Below, in pieces: positions 34,233 to 45,640 of a stretch of DNA of 64,000 nucleotides. The DNA lies in NCBI GenBank assembly GCA_947846985.1, contig CANTUZ010000001.1, positions 31,892,727 to 31,956,726 on the forward strand, given 5' to 3'. Position numbers and translations under genes: made by a program. This stretch comes from Fratercula arctica. Its lineage: Eukaryota; Chordata; Aves; Charadriiformes; Alcidae. The first letter of the stretch is position 1, and each line of letters opens with the position of its first letter. Below the pieces are notes generated by a model, which saw only the letters and a list, made by a program, of their open reading frames with translations, searched no databases and was not told the origin of the DNA.

Positions 34233-37200
34233 TAACACTTAGTTAAATAGTGCTGTTGCTGGATTTTGCAATTACGTCTTTAAGAACAAAAGCAAGACAC
34301 AGTAGAGTTGCATGAAAACTTGTTTTCATATCTCACACAGTTCTAAGATGCTGAAAAATATTTCTTGTTTCCAAAAGAAAGCAATGTCAATAACATTTAG
34401 GTTTGTTTTGTATTGAACAAATGGAAACGTGTCGATGACTTAGGAAGACATTATTATTTAATTCTTTTATGAATCTGCTTTAATAAATAAGCTGACATTT
34501 CAAAGGAAATGTGCCTTAGATAAATGAAAAAAATTATTTTGCTAAATAAAAGTTAAGACATTTAAAATTCAAAGTGTTGACTACTTTTGCAATTCAATTT
34601 CATTGGAAAATTTCAGACTAATTTCTAGTGGTGGCCAAGAAATATCTGGAACACCAGAATACTTATGCCGAAATAAGGCCACTCCCCAGTTTTCATTTTG
34701 CTATTGATGTTTGGCATGATTCTGCGTATTGATCTTGCAATTTCTCTACACACAGATCTTCACTGCTGCACAGCAGACCAGCACACAGTGACCCACAATT
34801 CTAGAGTTTCTGAACATGGTGGATTTTCAGGAACAGAACCCCAACCTCAGCAAAGCATCAGGTCTTTCAGTTCTCCTATAAACAAAAAAAAATTGCAATA
34901 CGACGAATCTTTATTTCCCTTATTGGAACCCTCAGCAAAGCTGCAGAGATCATTGCGTTTAGATGCTATATAAGGTTAGAAGACGGTTATACTGTGTAAT
35001 AAGGTGTTTCAGACCTCAGGCAGCAGTGGGGAGACTCTAGGAATAACTAAAGTCAGCCTGCTCCAGCAGCACAACCAGGTCAGTGCATTATTGTACATCA
35101 GCTGAGAGGCAGAGCTGCATGGACTTGGCCACCCTGCAGACCCGGACCGTGTCCCTGCATGTAGCTGCATCTTCCTGGGTGGATGTATCAGCCCACCCAA
35201 GGCTAGCCTGGAGCTCTCTGCAACACGCAAAAAGTGAACAGGCCCTCATAAGGTTGGGACAATGCCGTGCTATTTAAGTACTTTTAAGTAATTCAAAATA
35301 ATTTAGGTAGCTCGCCTCAAAAGAAGAACAGACGCAGCACAGCAAAGGTGATTTCACCAGCGGTGACCACGAACCAAGAATCTTTTTAGTATGTGGCAAG
35401 GCCTGATTGTCTACTAAAAATAACCTGACAAGACTACACTTTCCCCTCTCAAAAAGTCAGCAACATTAGAATAGTGTTAGCAAATAGTTCTCTTAATAAG
35501 CCCTAGGCAAATTGTAGGTAAGTTGAATAAAACAAGGCAGGGGGGGGTGTCATTTGAGGATCACAGTCTCAGCTGGTAAAGTGGGGAGTAGCTCCATTGA
35601 TTTGGATGCTTTGGAGAGGATTTATATAGCTGAGGAATTTACACACTGTAAACTTTTCAGCTAAAAGGAAAAAAAAATCTATAAATACTTTTCTCTACAT
35701 AAGGGTATTGCTGGCAAGAACATGAAAAATCAATAATTGTTTTTTATAGTACCAAGAAAGAGAACTCCCAGCATTGTTTGCTTGTGATGATGGTTTGGGT
35801 ATTTCCATCTCTGTCATTGACAGTTTCTATTTTGGTCACCCTTGCAGAAATGGATAATTAAGTGACATAATCTGTTTGATTTGATAATTAAACTTCTTGC
35901 ACATATGGTAACAAAGAACCTCAGAATGTAAACAAGTATCAGACAAAATTTGTACTGTATTGCTTCAACAACACGGGATACTTCTTATCACATCTTCTAA
36001 ACGCAGCCATATCACAGCATAACATTTTCAGGTACCAAGCAAGTTCACTGTGAATACTGACATTTCAACAGGTTTTCTAGATGACAGAACAGGAAAGGGA
36101 ACAATAATACCAATTCTTTCAAGGTCATGGAAAAAGGAATGGAATATTTCGTTGATTTACACAGAGCATTTGCTTAAGATTAAGGTTCATTTAAAGCGGA
36201 ATGTATCTAGCTAGAATTACTCCCAAATCTCTAATCGATTATTCCTGGTCCACCCTCCCACTAAATATATTTATTCTGAGATGTTAAAGTCCATACCTGA
36301 AATCCACTATCTATCTCCAAGGAGGAGCTTGCTTATCCAGATAGCACCTCTTCCAATGGAAGCCTGCAGCAGGCAGTTGGGTGAAGCCTGCAAACCATTT
36401 ATATAAATGTGGCTTAGAAAACCATTTCCTCATGCCAGCTGCCAGGGATTTGTGTCCTCCATGAAGGCAGAAACATAAATTCTGTCAGAGGATCCCACAT
36501 GGGAGTTTGGGTGAAGCTTCTTCTGGCTTTTTCAGCCAGGAGACTAAACTGCTGGTTCAGGCCCACCAACGGACAAAGTTTAGATCAGCAGGCAAATTCC
36601 CAGAAACCATGAAATACTAAATCTCCAGTTCCTTACCAAAAGCAAAAGGCACCTTCTCTCATTTTCTGCATCTGACAACTACTTCGTATGGTGCTGACAT
36701 AACTTGGGTTGAATTACACTTTGGCAATAGGTACAGTGCTGAGCAAGTGCCATGAAAATTATGCAGGATGCATCAGAAAGAAAATGAGACACCGGAAAAG
36801 TACAGAGGAAATGGCAAAAGAAGGTGAGACAAAAGAAAAGAAGAATTAAACAATGGAGAACGGAACTATAGAAGAAAAGCATGTAAATCAGTTACACCTA
36901 CAGCTACTCTAATGTTAACAAAAGAGTTTTAAATCATTCTATGCACTTCTTTTTCATGCAGTGGTACAGTAAGAAAATTAAGATCATTTTTCTGTGGATA
37001 AGGTTATAAAGCCAAAAGATACTTAGAATGAAAGCTGCTATTGACTATTAAACACAGCAACATGAGTAACGCGTCTTTAAGGGATACACCTGAAGGCTAA
37101 GAGCAATCTTCTGGTACACAAGGCAACATAATACTTCCACTTGGGACCTAGACATCAGTTTTTCCTCTTCATCTTGCTTGCTTGCTATAAAATGGAAATG

Positions 37201-37352
37201 AGTTTCCCAAACATCCTCTACACTATTGCCATCAGAGGCACCATTAGAGTCTGTGATATATAAAAAGGATGTCAGGTATTACAGAACTTCTTAGGGGAAA
37301 GCAAACATTAGAAAATAAAGACAGAATGAGAAGTGTTTTCCAGACCTCCTAC
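34233..37352. other. AT-rich intronic stretch, nothing recognised
   Basis: No CR1 tail, LTR block or supported exon was seen. A GC-richer patch at about 35030-35225 has open frames on both strands without family motifs. Confidence 0.45.
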
Positions 37353-37480
37353 ATCTAATCCTTGAGGTCCTCTGTTGCCATACTTAGACAAAGCTTTCAC
37401 ACAGTAATCAATTAACTCATGAATACATGCACAAAGATATAAAGATTGCAGGTTCTTTACAAACACTTCCTTTCTCTTTC
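37353..37480 (-). CDS. Candidate 5' exon of the minus-strand gene (second of a phase-matched pair)
   Basis: The acceptor on the minus strand is TCTTCTCCCATCAAAG before 37480 and the possible donor is GTAGGA after 37353. The exon encodes KRKEVFVKNLQSLYLCACIH, then ELIDYCVKALSKYGNRGP and QGLD. Its first two bases complete the codon left open by the exon candidate 38008-37909, so the pair splices in frame. It shows no family motif. It could be an N-terminal exon of LRRC63 or a chance frame; the phase match alone has a 1-in-3 chance probability. Confidence 0.35.
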
Positions 37481-37908
37481 CTTTGATGGGAGAAGAGTAA
37501 GTCTTCATGTACAGAAAAAAGGGGCCTGCAAGCAGAATTGGATTATGGCCTACAGTAACGGCAGTATTTTGCCTTCCTCCACAGCTACCATTCCCAATTA
37601 CAGACACTACAGGCGCGTATGCAACCTGAAACAGTTCAGAAGTGGCATCCTGAGTGCTTTAGGTCTTGTACCTTCAACCTGACTGTCATTTCAATGCCAA
37701 ACCAAGACTGCAGATTAATTTGTTATTAGCTTGTAATTCCACTATTTTGCTAATGCAAGAGGATGGAGCAGTTGTAGTCCTCCAGAGTCTACAAGTGCCA
37801 TGCTGCGTTTCTGAGAATCTTGTTTCCCATAATGCCTTTTTATGACCGTCAACCCATGATGGTCAACTGGTTTCTCTCTCAAAAGTGGCATATACTTCTT
37901 GATCCTAC

Positions 37909-38008
37909 CTGTAAAGAGTGCTTCTTCTCTTTCAGGTGCAGGTAGCTTTAAGTAATGTATAGTATATGCTTTTTCTTTATTTTCCTTTTGCAAAAGTTGT
38001 ATGCGATT
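37909..38008 (-). CDS. Candidate 5' exon of the minus-strand gene (first of a phase-matched pair)
   Basis: The minus strand has acceptor CTCTTCAGTAGCAG before 38008 and a strong donor (ACAG then GTAGGA) after 37909. The 100-nt exon encodes NRIQLLQKENKEKAYTIHYL, then KLPAPEREEALFT and one base of a split codon. The charged, helix-like composition is coding-like. The frame also runs on past the donor for about 50 codons. That read-through contains an ACTACAACTGC-type motif seen in old repeats, so it is probably not coding. Confidence 0.35.
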
Positions 38009-38784
38009 CTGCTACTGAAGAGCCACATTAGTCTATAGAGCAAATACTACTGATCTGCAGTCTAGGAATCACCTTAGGGTACTGGTGTGGCCAAAAGACT
38101 GGTCTCAGCCTGTTCTAATTTCTTACAAAGAGGGAAAAAAGATACACAGTAGCCAATGAGGGGGCAAGAGAACAAGGACAAGTTTTTTGGGGTTGGTGGA
38201 TTGGTTTTTTTTTTGGTAAAGGACCATCATTATTTTATCTGTATGGATACGTTTTTTATGGAATATTACCAAAAATTAAATGGTATCTCAACCTTACATT
38301 CTATGTTTAGACTTTTGCCATTTTTTTTTTTTAATAAACAGAAGTTCCTATCAAAATTGAAATACAGAACACAGTCCTATCTGCCGGGTCACATTTCTAA
38401 CAACACACATTTACATACCTAAGTGAAAAGAAAAAGGGGGAAATATGATTCAGTGGTGTCTGTGTGCCTGAGAGCTCATGAATTTGACTGGAGGGCACTT
38501 GCTTTGAAGGCAAAAAGAAATACCCAGGATCACTTACACTACAGGGCTGGCACTAGTGTCCCACACTACTGAGGCAGAGGTTCATTTCATGCACCTCACG
38601 CAATAGAAGGACTTTGATGCCAGGACTGTCCCCAAAGATCTCATTCTGGAGGTCCATCGGTTCCTCAGCTAGTCCCCAGTTTCCGAACAGTACTGCAAAC
38701 AGTGGACATTTAGTCCTGAATATTTTTATCAAGAAATAAATACTTAGTAAATTCATTCAGCCTGTGTATATTATCAATATCTAC

Positions 38785-39096
38785 AGGGCAGGCATCAAGA
38801 GGACGGAGTCAAACTCTTTTCAGTGGTGCCTGGTGACAGGACAAGGGGCAATGGACATAAACTGGAACACAGGAAATTCCATGTCAACATGGGGCAAAAC
38901 TTCTTTACTTTGAGGGCGCCAGAGCACTGGAACAGGCTGCCCAGAGAGGTGGTGGAGTCTCCTTCTCTGGAGTTATTAAAAACCTTCCTGGATGCATTCC
39001 TGTCAAGCCTGCTCTAGGTGAACCTGCTTTGGCAGGGGATTTAGACTAGATGATCTCCAAAGGTCCCTTCCAACCCCTACAATTCTGTGATTCTGT
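38785..39096 (+). mobile_element. CR1 LINE 3' end fragment
   Basis: The frame at 38823-39017 (plus strand) encodes [13 protein letters not shown], then [21 protein letters not shown] and [14 protein letters not shown], the CR1 ORF2 C-terminus. It is followed by the CTAGATGATCTCCAAAGGTCCCTTCCAACCC tail and an ATTCTGTG octamer tail. It is close in type to the copy at 10716-11532. Confidence 0.94.
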
Positions 39097-42000
39097 GTGT
39101 ATTTCCACATCCTTGATGCTCTGTTCCCTTTGCTAGGAAGACTCATTTCCAGGGACGTGCTGAGGGAGAAGTTACTCTTTATAGCTTTCTGCTACAACTC
39201 AGCTCTCAAAGAAAGCTGGGACCATTGGCTTATCTCCCTGGCTTTCTTGCCCTCCACCACAGCAGTTGACAGCTTCCAGCCCTCTGCTGGGCACAGTCCA
39301 CTCCCTGACATTTCTGCTGCCTTTTCAGCCAACTGCTTCATTGTGTTACATCCTCACTTTCTATACTCCCCTGCACAGGAAAAGACACTTATGCCACACC
39401 ACGCTGCCTTTTTTCCTAGCCCAGGGCTCCCGCTCTCAGGTCTCAGTCTCACACTTCATGAAGCACAAAATGATTCCATCCACCAAGATGATCGAATTAC
39501 CATTGCTGAAGAGTTGCTTGCTGATCAATGGGCATGCTACTATATAAATATCTTTCAGGTGTAATGGCTACATTTGGAGAAATGATCCTTGAACAGACTT
39601 TACTGCACAGCTCTTAGATTCTTGTCAGGTTTACTATATAAATACATAAACTATAAATAGCATCCATCACTACTGTGTACTACTACAAGGAGAGCCATCA
39701 CAACAGAACTTTGTTTCAGGATAAAAGGTTCATCTATCACTTTTAAAATGTTTTAAATCATTGAAGCACAGCTCTGGTAGTCAGCCAGAAATATTTACAT
39801 CTGTTCAGATAGCGCCAGACTGGAAATGTATTGTACAGAAACAGATTTTACCAGCCTTTCAAAATAATATTCAGAAGGGCTTAATAGTATCAAGGGGCCA
39901 GTAATTATATCATCTGACTTTCCAACCTTACTTCTCTAACCGGATTTCCTTTACTATTTTTAATACTGTTATAAAGGTATTATTTTTAATATATTACTGT
40001 TGTTACTTTTAAATTAATATTACATAATGATAGTAACAAATATAGTATGACAGTATTCTAACAAAACAAAAGTCAGATCACTTACCATTTATTTCAAACA
40101 TCATAACAATTATTTTGATTTATTTTCTTTGTTTGCCAGCTCTATTGACTATGTGAAAATTGAGGAGTTTTAGCTATTTAGATACTCCTGCAGAATTACA
40201 GAAGGTAGATGGAAAAAAATAAAAATCTTGCTTTTGTCTCTTTAATCCAGTTTCTAGGAACAGCATTGTTTTTTTCATGCAACCACTTTATTCTACTGTG
40301 CTGATGTGTGAAGAAAAAAAAAAGAAACACTGTAAAATTTCTGTATGCTATACTTCTGCAGGAGATCCTGTGGCCTGACATTTTTGACAGAAGTCAGTGA
40401 ACCTCTTCAGATGCCAGGGCCCTTATCTACAGATCTGTTTTCAGGATTGGTGCCTAGTTTCCAGCTTATTTTTTTTTATTACTTTTAGGTTAAAAATTAT
40501 TTTGATTATAAAAAAGGGCATTTGTTATGGTTTTTCACTTTTGTTTTTAAAGGGTAATCCTTAAATATTTCATCAGTAGCTAATTTATATAAACTGGAAA
40601 GAGCTTTTCATTCACTTATACGGGCACACAAAATGTCAAGTTATTTCTGAACCATACTGCACTGCAAGTCCTTAGTTTTAATTAGAAATCCCTTATGCCT
40701 TTAAAATATTATAAACCAAGATACGTCTTTTTACATGGATGTATATTCTGAGAAGAGCAGGACCAACCCTCAAACACTCATATTTCCATTTTGTCTGAAC
40801 GTTATTTCACTTCCCCTATGGTCTGACTCCATGTGATCTAATTTAATTTTTCTTCACACCAGCAGTTTTTCATGCTATCTCTCATCTTTTTAGATGAACT
40901 AGGGGGAATGCCTCTATTATTTGGTGGGTAGTGTTCAAGTCTGATAGGTGGAAGACCCAAGTTCCAGGACCTGCCCCAATGATTCTTCCAGTATTTACAT
41001 CAAGAGCCTCCAAAAGAGATGTAGGTCATAGAGGTCAGACTGCCGTCTTATTCACACTGCTTTGCACTAGTAGCTTAGCTTCCAATCTGTCTTCTTCTAT
41101 GTGAACTTCTTCTATGTGAACCCATGGAATTTGAAACTATGCACTACAGGAACTTTCAGTGTACAATTTACCAACATTCTCCCTTGGTGTTGACAGTTTA
41201 GACGGCAGCTTAGAAGGCAGAGGTCTATGAAGCAATTTTGGCTGCTCAACCATTTTATGCTTTGCCTTTGTTCCTGCTGGATGACTGAAGATATTTCAAA
41301 AATTCAGAAAAATCTGACAAGCCAAACCAAAAGAAATAGTCATCTCTAGTTTAAGGTGCTGAACTATAAATGTCAGCTCAGATAAACTAGGTAATAGAAG
41401 AATCATAAAACAGAAGTGTCCAAAAAGGGCATTTGTTCTCTTAGTGACTGATTCAACAGTTTTTCTAGTCATCATTAGTGTTTCAGGAAATAAAGCAGTG
41501 ATATTATTTAAAAAAAAAAAAAAAAAAAAGAGCTATTCTATTAACTTTTGAATGCTTGCATTAAAGAATGTTTTTCAGCACCTCTGTCACAAAAGGTGAG
41601 GCAATCGGAGTATTTAATCTCTGAGCCAAAGGAGGAACAGTAAAACAGAGAAATGCCCTACGTCAAGCATTCTGAAAGCTTCCGGAAACAGTTTTCTGCT
41701 GGATAAACAGATTTAATAAAAGCAACAGTTAACCCCGGTAAAAGGCCGAGTCTGCAAGTAGCAATTTTATGCTTCTTTCTGGCTTCCTATTAGTTTATGA
41801 ATGCATACAATGATACTGATTTCAAGCAAAGAACCCCTGATTTGGTTTCAGAAATCCTGTTATTAGTTGCCAAGTTTAGCAAACCTCTGATGCACAGTAA
41901 TTTTCAAGATTATCTACATCGTAAATTGCAGAGTCTGGGGTTTTGTTTTGGTGTAGGGCTAAAAACATCTAAGACATCACACAGTATAAAGACTTGGTCC

Positions 42001-42719
42001 TAAAGAACTGGAAATCAGAAGGAAAACACAGAAGGGAAAGCACTGATGGAGGTGACTTCAAAGAAAAACTGGAAGTGCCATTAGGAAACTAATGGCTTAC
42101 AGGAAGATTTACAAAGATTAAGAAAAGATTGTCACATACAGCTAGAAGCAAGGACATCTCCGGGCAAAAAATATTTAATTTGAAAGTAGATAAACTTAAG
42201 ACTTCGGTGCAATTTTGCATGTGGACAGGACTAATTCAAATGAAGTGTTGCATTATATAAAACTGAAGCAGGACTGAGTTCAGATTTGACACTGAGCTAA
42301 CAGACTTGAATGACAGTTAAACAAGGGGATGGAGAAAGGAAGAAGCAGGGGAAGTTTGAAAAGGAAGCCTGCAGTTCAATTATAGCCATGCTGAGTTTGA
42401 ATACATGGTCAAACATTGCAAGCAGATGAGCTACCGCTACCCAAAAATAACTGGAATCCGGCATGGTTCATGACGTTAACCAGAGGCTGGGGACAGCATC
42501 CTTGCAATAAACTGGAGGCATGGGAGGAAGAATATAATGTTAAAAAAAGCAACCAAACAACCCAACAACAATGCAGGACTTCTCAAAAAGCCAAAGAAGT
42601 TGAGTTCCAAGAACGGGAACAAAACACACTATAGCTATACCTGGACTTCCCTGGTGATACACTGCCTCTTATCATTCCAGTCTTTCACTCTTCAGGATAA
42701 GAGTGCTAGCACCTGCCAC
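39097..42719. other. Non-coding stretch with one unexplained 155-codon frame
   Basis: A plus-strand frame at 39097-39564 starts in the CR1 tail and runs 155 codons without a known motif. The rest is AT-rich unique sequence. A poly-A run lies at about 41510-41529, and a perfect 15-bp tandem duplicate (CTTCTTCTATGTGAA twice) covers 41091-41120. Confidence 0.5.
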
Positions 42720-42885
42720 ATGGATCATAGCACAGGGAATAACTCATCTTGGAAGGTACCTCAGGTCTCTAGTCCAACCTCCTGCTCACACCAGGGTTAA
42801 CTATGAGGTCTGAGCAGATTACTCAGAGCTTTGCCCAAGGATGGAGACCCCACAACCCCTCTGGGCAACCTCCGGGCCTCCTTCC
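42720..42885 (-). mobile_element. Old CR1 3' end fragment
   Basis: The minus-strand CR1 signature is visible but diverged: GAATAACTCATCTTGGAAGGTACCTCAGG...CTAGTCCAACC, then CCAAGGATGGAGACCCCACAACCCCTCTGGGCAACCT. No open frame of the element remains. Confidence 0.85.
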
Positions 42886-44236
42886 AACACTGATAAAGAT
42901 CAAGACATAGAGTGCACACGTGGTTAGGGCACATATCTAATAATAGATAAATGTTCTTGTTTTCTCTCATTTATAGGTAACCTGTGCTGAAACTGGCTGA
43001 CAGATCAAGGACGGTGAGAAATGTTCACAGATTTGGCCAAGTGCCTTGAGGAGCACTGCCTGCAAATTACCCAGGAACAGAACAGACCGGAAAGAAATAA
43101 AGGCCTAGGATGAAAGTGGAGTGAAAGAACTCCTGACAGTGAGTGTACACGCACATGCAATTGGCGCAGTCAGGGAAGGAGGTGAAAGCACCAAAGGAAA
43201 CAACTTATGGAGATAAGCAGGGTGGATAAGAAGGAAAGCAGGAGACAGGGTGGGGGCAGTGGAGCAAATGCAGCGCCAAAAAGAAACCCTAGTGTTTCTG
43301 CCAGGGAAGAAAGATTGAGTTGTTCAAGCTGCTAGAGACAGGAAGGATAAAAGCAAGCCAACAGGAGAGGGAACATGACTTTCTCATGAGATAAAATTGA
43401 CCATTATAGTTGGTGAAATTCTCAGTAAAAATCAAGATGAAAGCAGAACTGGTTGTATAAAGGCTGTGGCCACAAAAACATGTCTGTGGTCACTACTGTA
43501 GGTGTAATTTAGTTCAAGACACCAGACAATTGAACCAACAAGACTCATCAATGCTGAAGAAGGGACAAAAAAAGTCAGTAGTGGGGAAATTCAGCCTGGT
43601 GAATATGCAGAAGCAGAGCGAAGGATACAGGAGCAAAGCAAGGAGGTGTCTGTGATGAACCCTGCCAGGCAGAGACCTTGCTATGGGAGAAGAGCAAAGT
43701 CAGGGGCAGAAGAGGGGGAGGGAAACAATAACCACAAACATATCACAAAGCGGGAGAGTGACGCAGAGTGCCTTCAGATGTGGATCAAAAGAAACCTTGA
43801 TACAGTTGTATTCTGCTCTAACCATGGCCAAATACCAGGAACTGTCTGGTGCACGGTACCAAAACCAGGCTAATGTTCATCAGGAAAAAGCATCTGTTCT
43901 ATGTATCAGCTTAGAGCAAAACTCTTTACAGAGGTGCCCTTTTAAAAATGTACTTTCTTGAACAATATAGTAACTGTACAGTCTAATACACAGTAAGATA
44001 CAACACTGTGCTTGGTTTTATTCTTCACCCTGAATATTTCCCACCTTTAAGCTGAAGTTTTCCCTTCTTCTTACCACAGTTTTCACATCTTTGTTTAAAA
44101 GGTGCCTTGCACAGCACTGTCTGACACAAGCAGAACAGACCAACCTTTGACCAGACTTAGCTCTTGCCTGTTCTCTGAATGGGCAGTTCAGCCTCACCAT
44201 GCAAACACTGTACACATGCTCAGGACTTCTTGCTTT
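42886..44236. other. Non-coding stretch with a Cys-rich minus-strand segment at its right end
   Basis: The minus-strand frame at 44230-44018 begins after the CR1 tail and includes LVCSACVRQCCARHLL. Another phase of the same stretch reads FCLCQTVLCKAPFKQRCENC. Nothing else recognised. Confidence 0.35.
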
Positions 44237-44925
44237 CATAAAATCATAGCATCGCCTAGGTTGGAAGGGACCTTTAAGATCATCAAGTCCAACCATTAAC
44301 CTAACACTGACAAAACCACCACTAAACCATGTTCCTAAGCACGACGTCTACCCGTCTTTTAAACACCTCCAGGGATGCTGATTCAACCACTTTCCTAGGC
44401 AGCCTGTTCCAGTGCTTGACAACCCTTTCAAGGAAGAAATTTTTCCTAATATCCATCCTAGACCTCCCCTGGTGCAACTTGAGGCCGTTTTGTCTTGTCC
44501 TATTGCCTGTTACTTGGGAGAAGAGACCAACCCCCACCTCTCTCAGGTAGTTGTAGAGAGTGATAAGGTCTCCCCTCAGCCTCTTTTTCTCCAGGCTAAA
44601 CAACCCCAGCTCCCTCAGCTGCTCCTCACTAAGACTTGTTCTCCAGACCCCTCACCAGCTTCGCTGCCCTTTTCTGAAAACGCTCCAGAATCTCCATGTC
44701 TTTCCTGTAGTGAGTGCCCAAAACTGAACACAGCACATGAGGTGGGGCCTCACCAGTGCTGAGTACAGGGGGACGATCACTTCCCTAGTCCTGCTGGCCA
44801 CGCTATTTCTGATACAGACCAGGATGCTGCTGGCCTTCTGGGCTACCTGGGCACACTGCTGGCTCATATTCAGCCAGCTGTTGACCGATACCCCCAGGAC
44901 CTTTCCCACCATCCAGCTTTACAGC
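44237..44925 (-). mobile_element. CR1 LINE 3' part
   Basis: The minus strand carries CR1 ORF2 C-terminal motifs: [59 protein letters not shown] and [16 protein letters not shown], split over two frames (44912-44652 and 44603-44322). The tail at 44237-44300 has TAGGTTGGAAGGGACCTTTAAGATC. It is of the same subtype as the copy at 33175-34232 but inverted relative to it. Confidence 0.95.
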
Positions 44926-45089
44926 TTTGATTCATCCATGCCTACCTATCCCTGGCAGGCCGCTCTGGCCCTCAGGCCGGGAGCTGAGGCCTCCTCTGGG
45001 CCCAGACCCCCAGGAAAACCCACCTTCCTCCTTCCACAGGCCCCTGGCGTCCCCCACCCTGCTGTAAGGCCACCGCAGCCCCCAGGGAG

Positions 45090-45640
45090 GCTCTGGAGCA
45101 GCCGAGGGGTGCCGGTTCCCTCTCACCCCCAGCCACACCTCGGCTCCTCGCCACAGGGGCAGCCGTTGGAGGCGACGCCTCACGGCAGCGCCCAAAGAGG
45201 CGTGGCCTGGCGGGGCGTAGCAGGGCGGAGTGGGCGTGGCCGCGCGGCGGGCGGGGGGCGTGGCCACGATGGTGGGCGTGGCCCGGGCGGTGCCGCCCGG
45301 CGGCGGCGGGAGCAGGTGGAGGGGGTCGCGGCAGCCCGCCCGCCCGGCAGCGCCTGTTGCAGCGCCGCTCCTCGCCGGTAATTATTCGCTGCTGTTAATT
45401 ATTATTATTATTATTATTATTATTATTTCCCTTCCTTTAGGGGGGACGGGCGGGCGGGGAGGCTGCGGGAGCCCCGGCGGCGGGGCTCAGGAAGGGGGTC
45501 CGGCGGGCGACCGGGGGGTGCGGGACCGCGGACCGGTACGGTGCATCCTCGGAGGGGCTGGAAACCGGGATCCGCTGCTGTTGGTGTCGCGCTCCGCCTG
45601 AGCGGACCGGGATAGCAGGTGTAAATGCGGCGCTCCGTAC
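45090..45640. promoter_or_regulatory. CpG island, probable divergent promoter (LRRC63 leftward, LCP1 rightward by synteny)
   Basis: This stretch is far richer in G+C and CpG than anything else in the window. It contains four exact GGCGTGGC boxes at 45199-45206, 45233-45240, 45257-45264 and 45275-45282, plus GGGCGG boxes: binding-site types of SP/KLF factors. No TATA box is obvious. A donor-like CGCCG/GTAATT is at 45377/45378. The position, between the 5' end of the minus-strand LRRC63 remnant and the expected start of LCP1, fits a divergent promoter. The link to LCP1 is inference, as no LCP1 coding exon is visible. Confidence 0.62.
45396..45427. repeat. ATT trinucleotide microsatellite inside the CpG island
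   Basis: About ten ATT units directly follow GTTA in the middle of very GC-rich sequence. Flanking GTAATT (45378) and TTCCTTTAG (45440) make it look like a 63-bp intron. Confidence 0.9.

Larger units (their letters stand above)
23792..38008 (-). pseudogene. LRRC63: LRRC63-like leucine-rich-repeat gene, apparently broken (exons spread over 14 kb)
   Basis: Minus-strand exons at 28777-28627, 24844-24775 and 24038-23792 encode consecutive LRR units that continue across the splice junctions. The leucine/asparagine pattern repeats every ~23 residues: WNNPIREIP, SFN, VYNDTSFIPNDIKNL, NIEGQQLSAL and LRIENNF. A non-LRR C-terminus of about 40 residues follows. The identity as LRRC63 is inferred from the LRR type, the C-terminal block and the known order LCP1-LRRC63-RUBCNL, with LRRC63 convergent to RUBCNL. 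Two further exon candidates, at 38008-37909 and 37480-37353, may be 5' exons. Breaks: a missing base near 28753, a 17-bp-period duplication, a phase mismatch between the first two LRR exons and a GG acceptor at 24039-24040. The function of LRRC63 is poorly known; to my knowledge it is a testis-biased gene in mammals. Confidence 0.68.

Noticed and set aside
38553..38756. Minus-strand 67-codon frame (EEPMDLQNEIFGDS)
   Set aside because: No LRR pattern and no firm splice sites; cannot be separated from chance.
44737..45381. 214-codon plus-strand frame leading into the CpG island
   Set aside because: The first part is antisense to a CR1 copy and the rest is GC-rich island sequence read as Pro/Gly/Arg; no homology is recognised.
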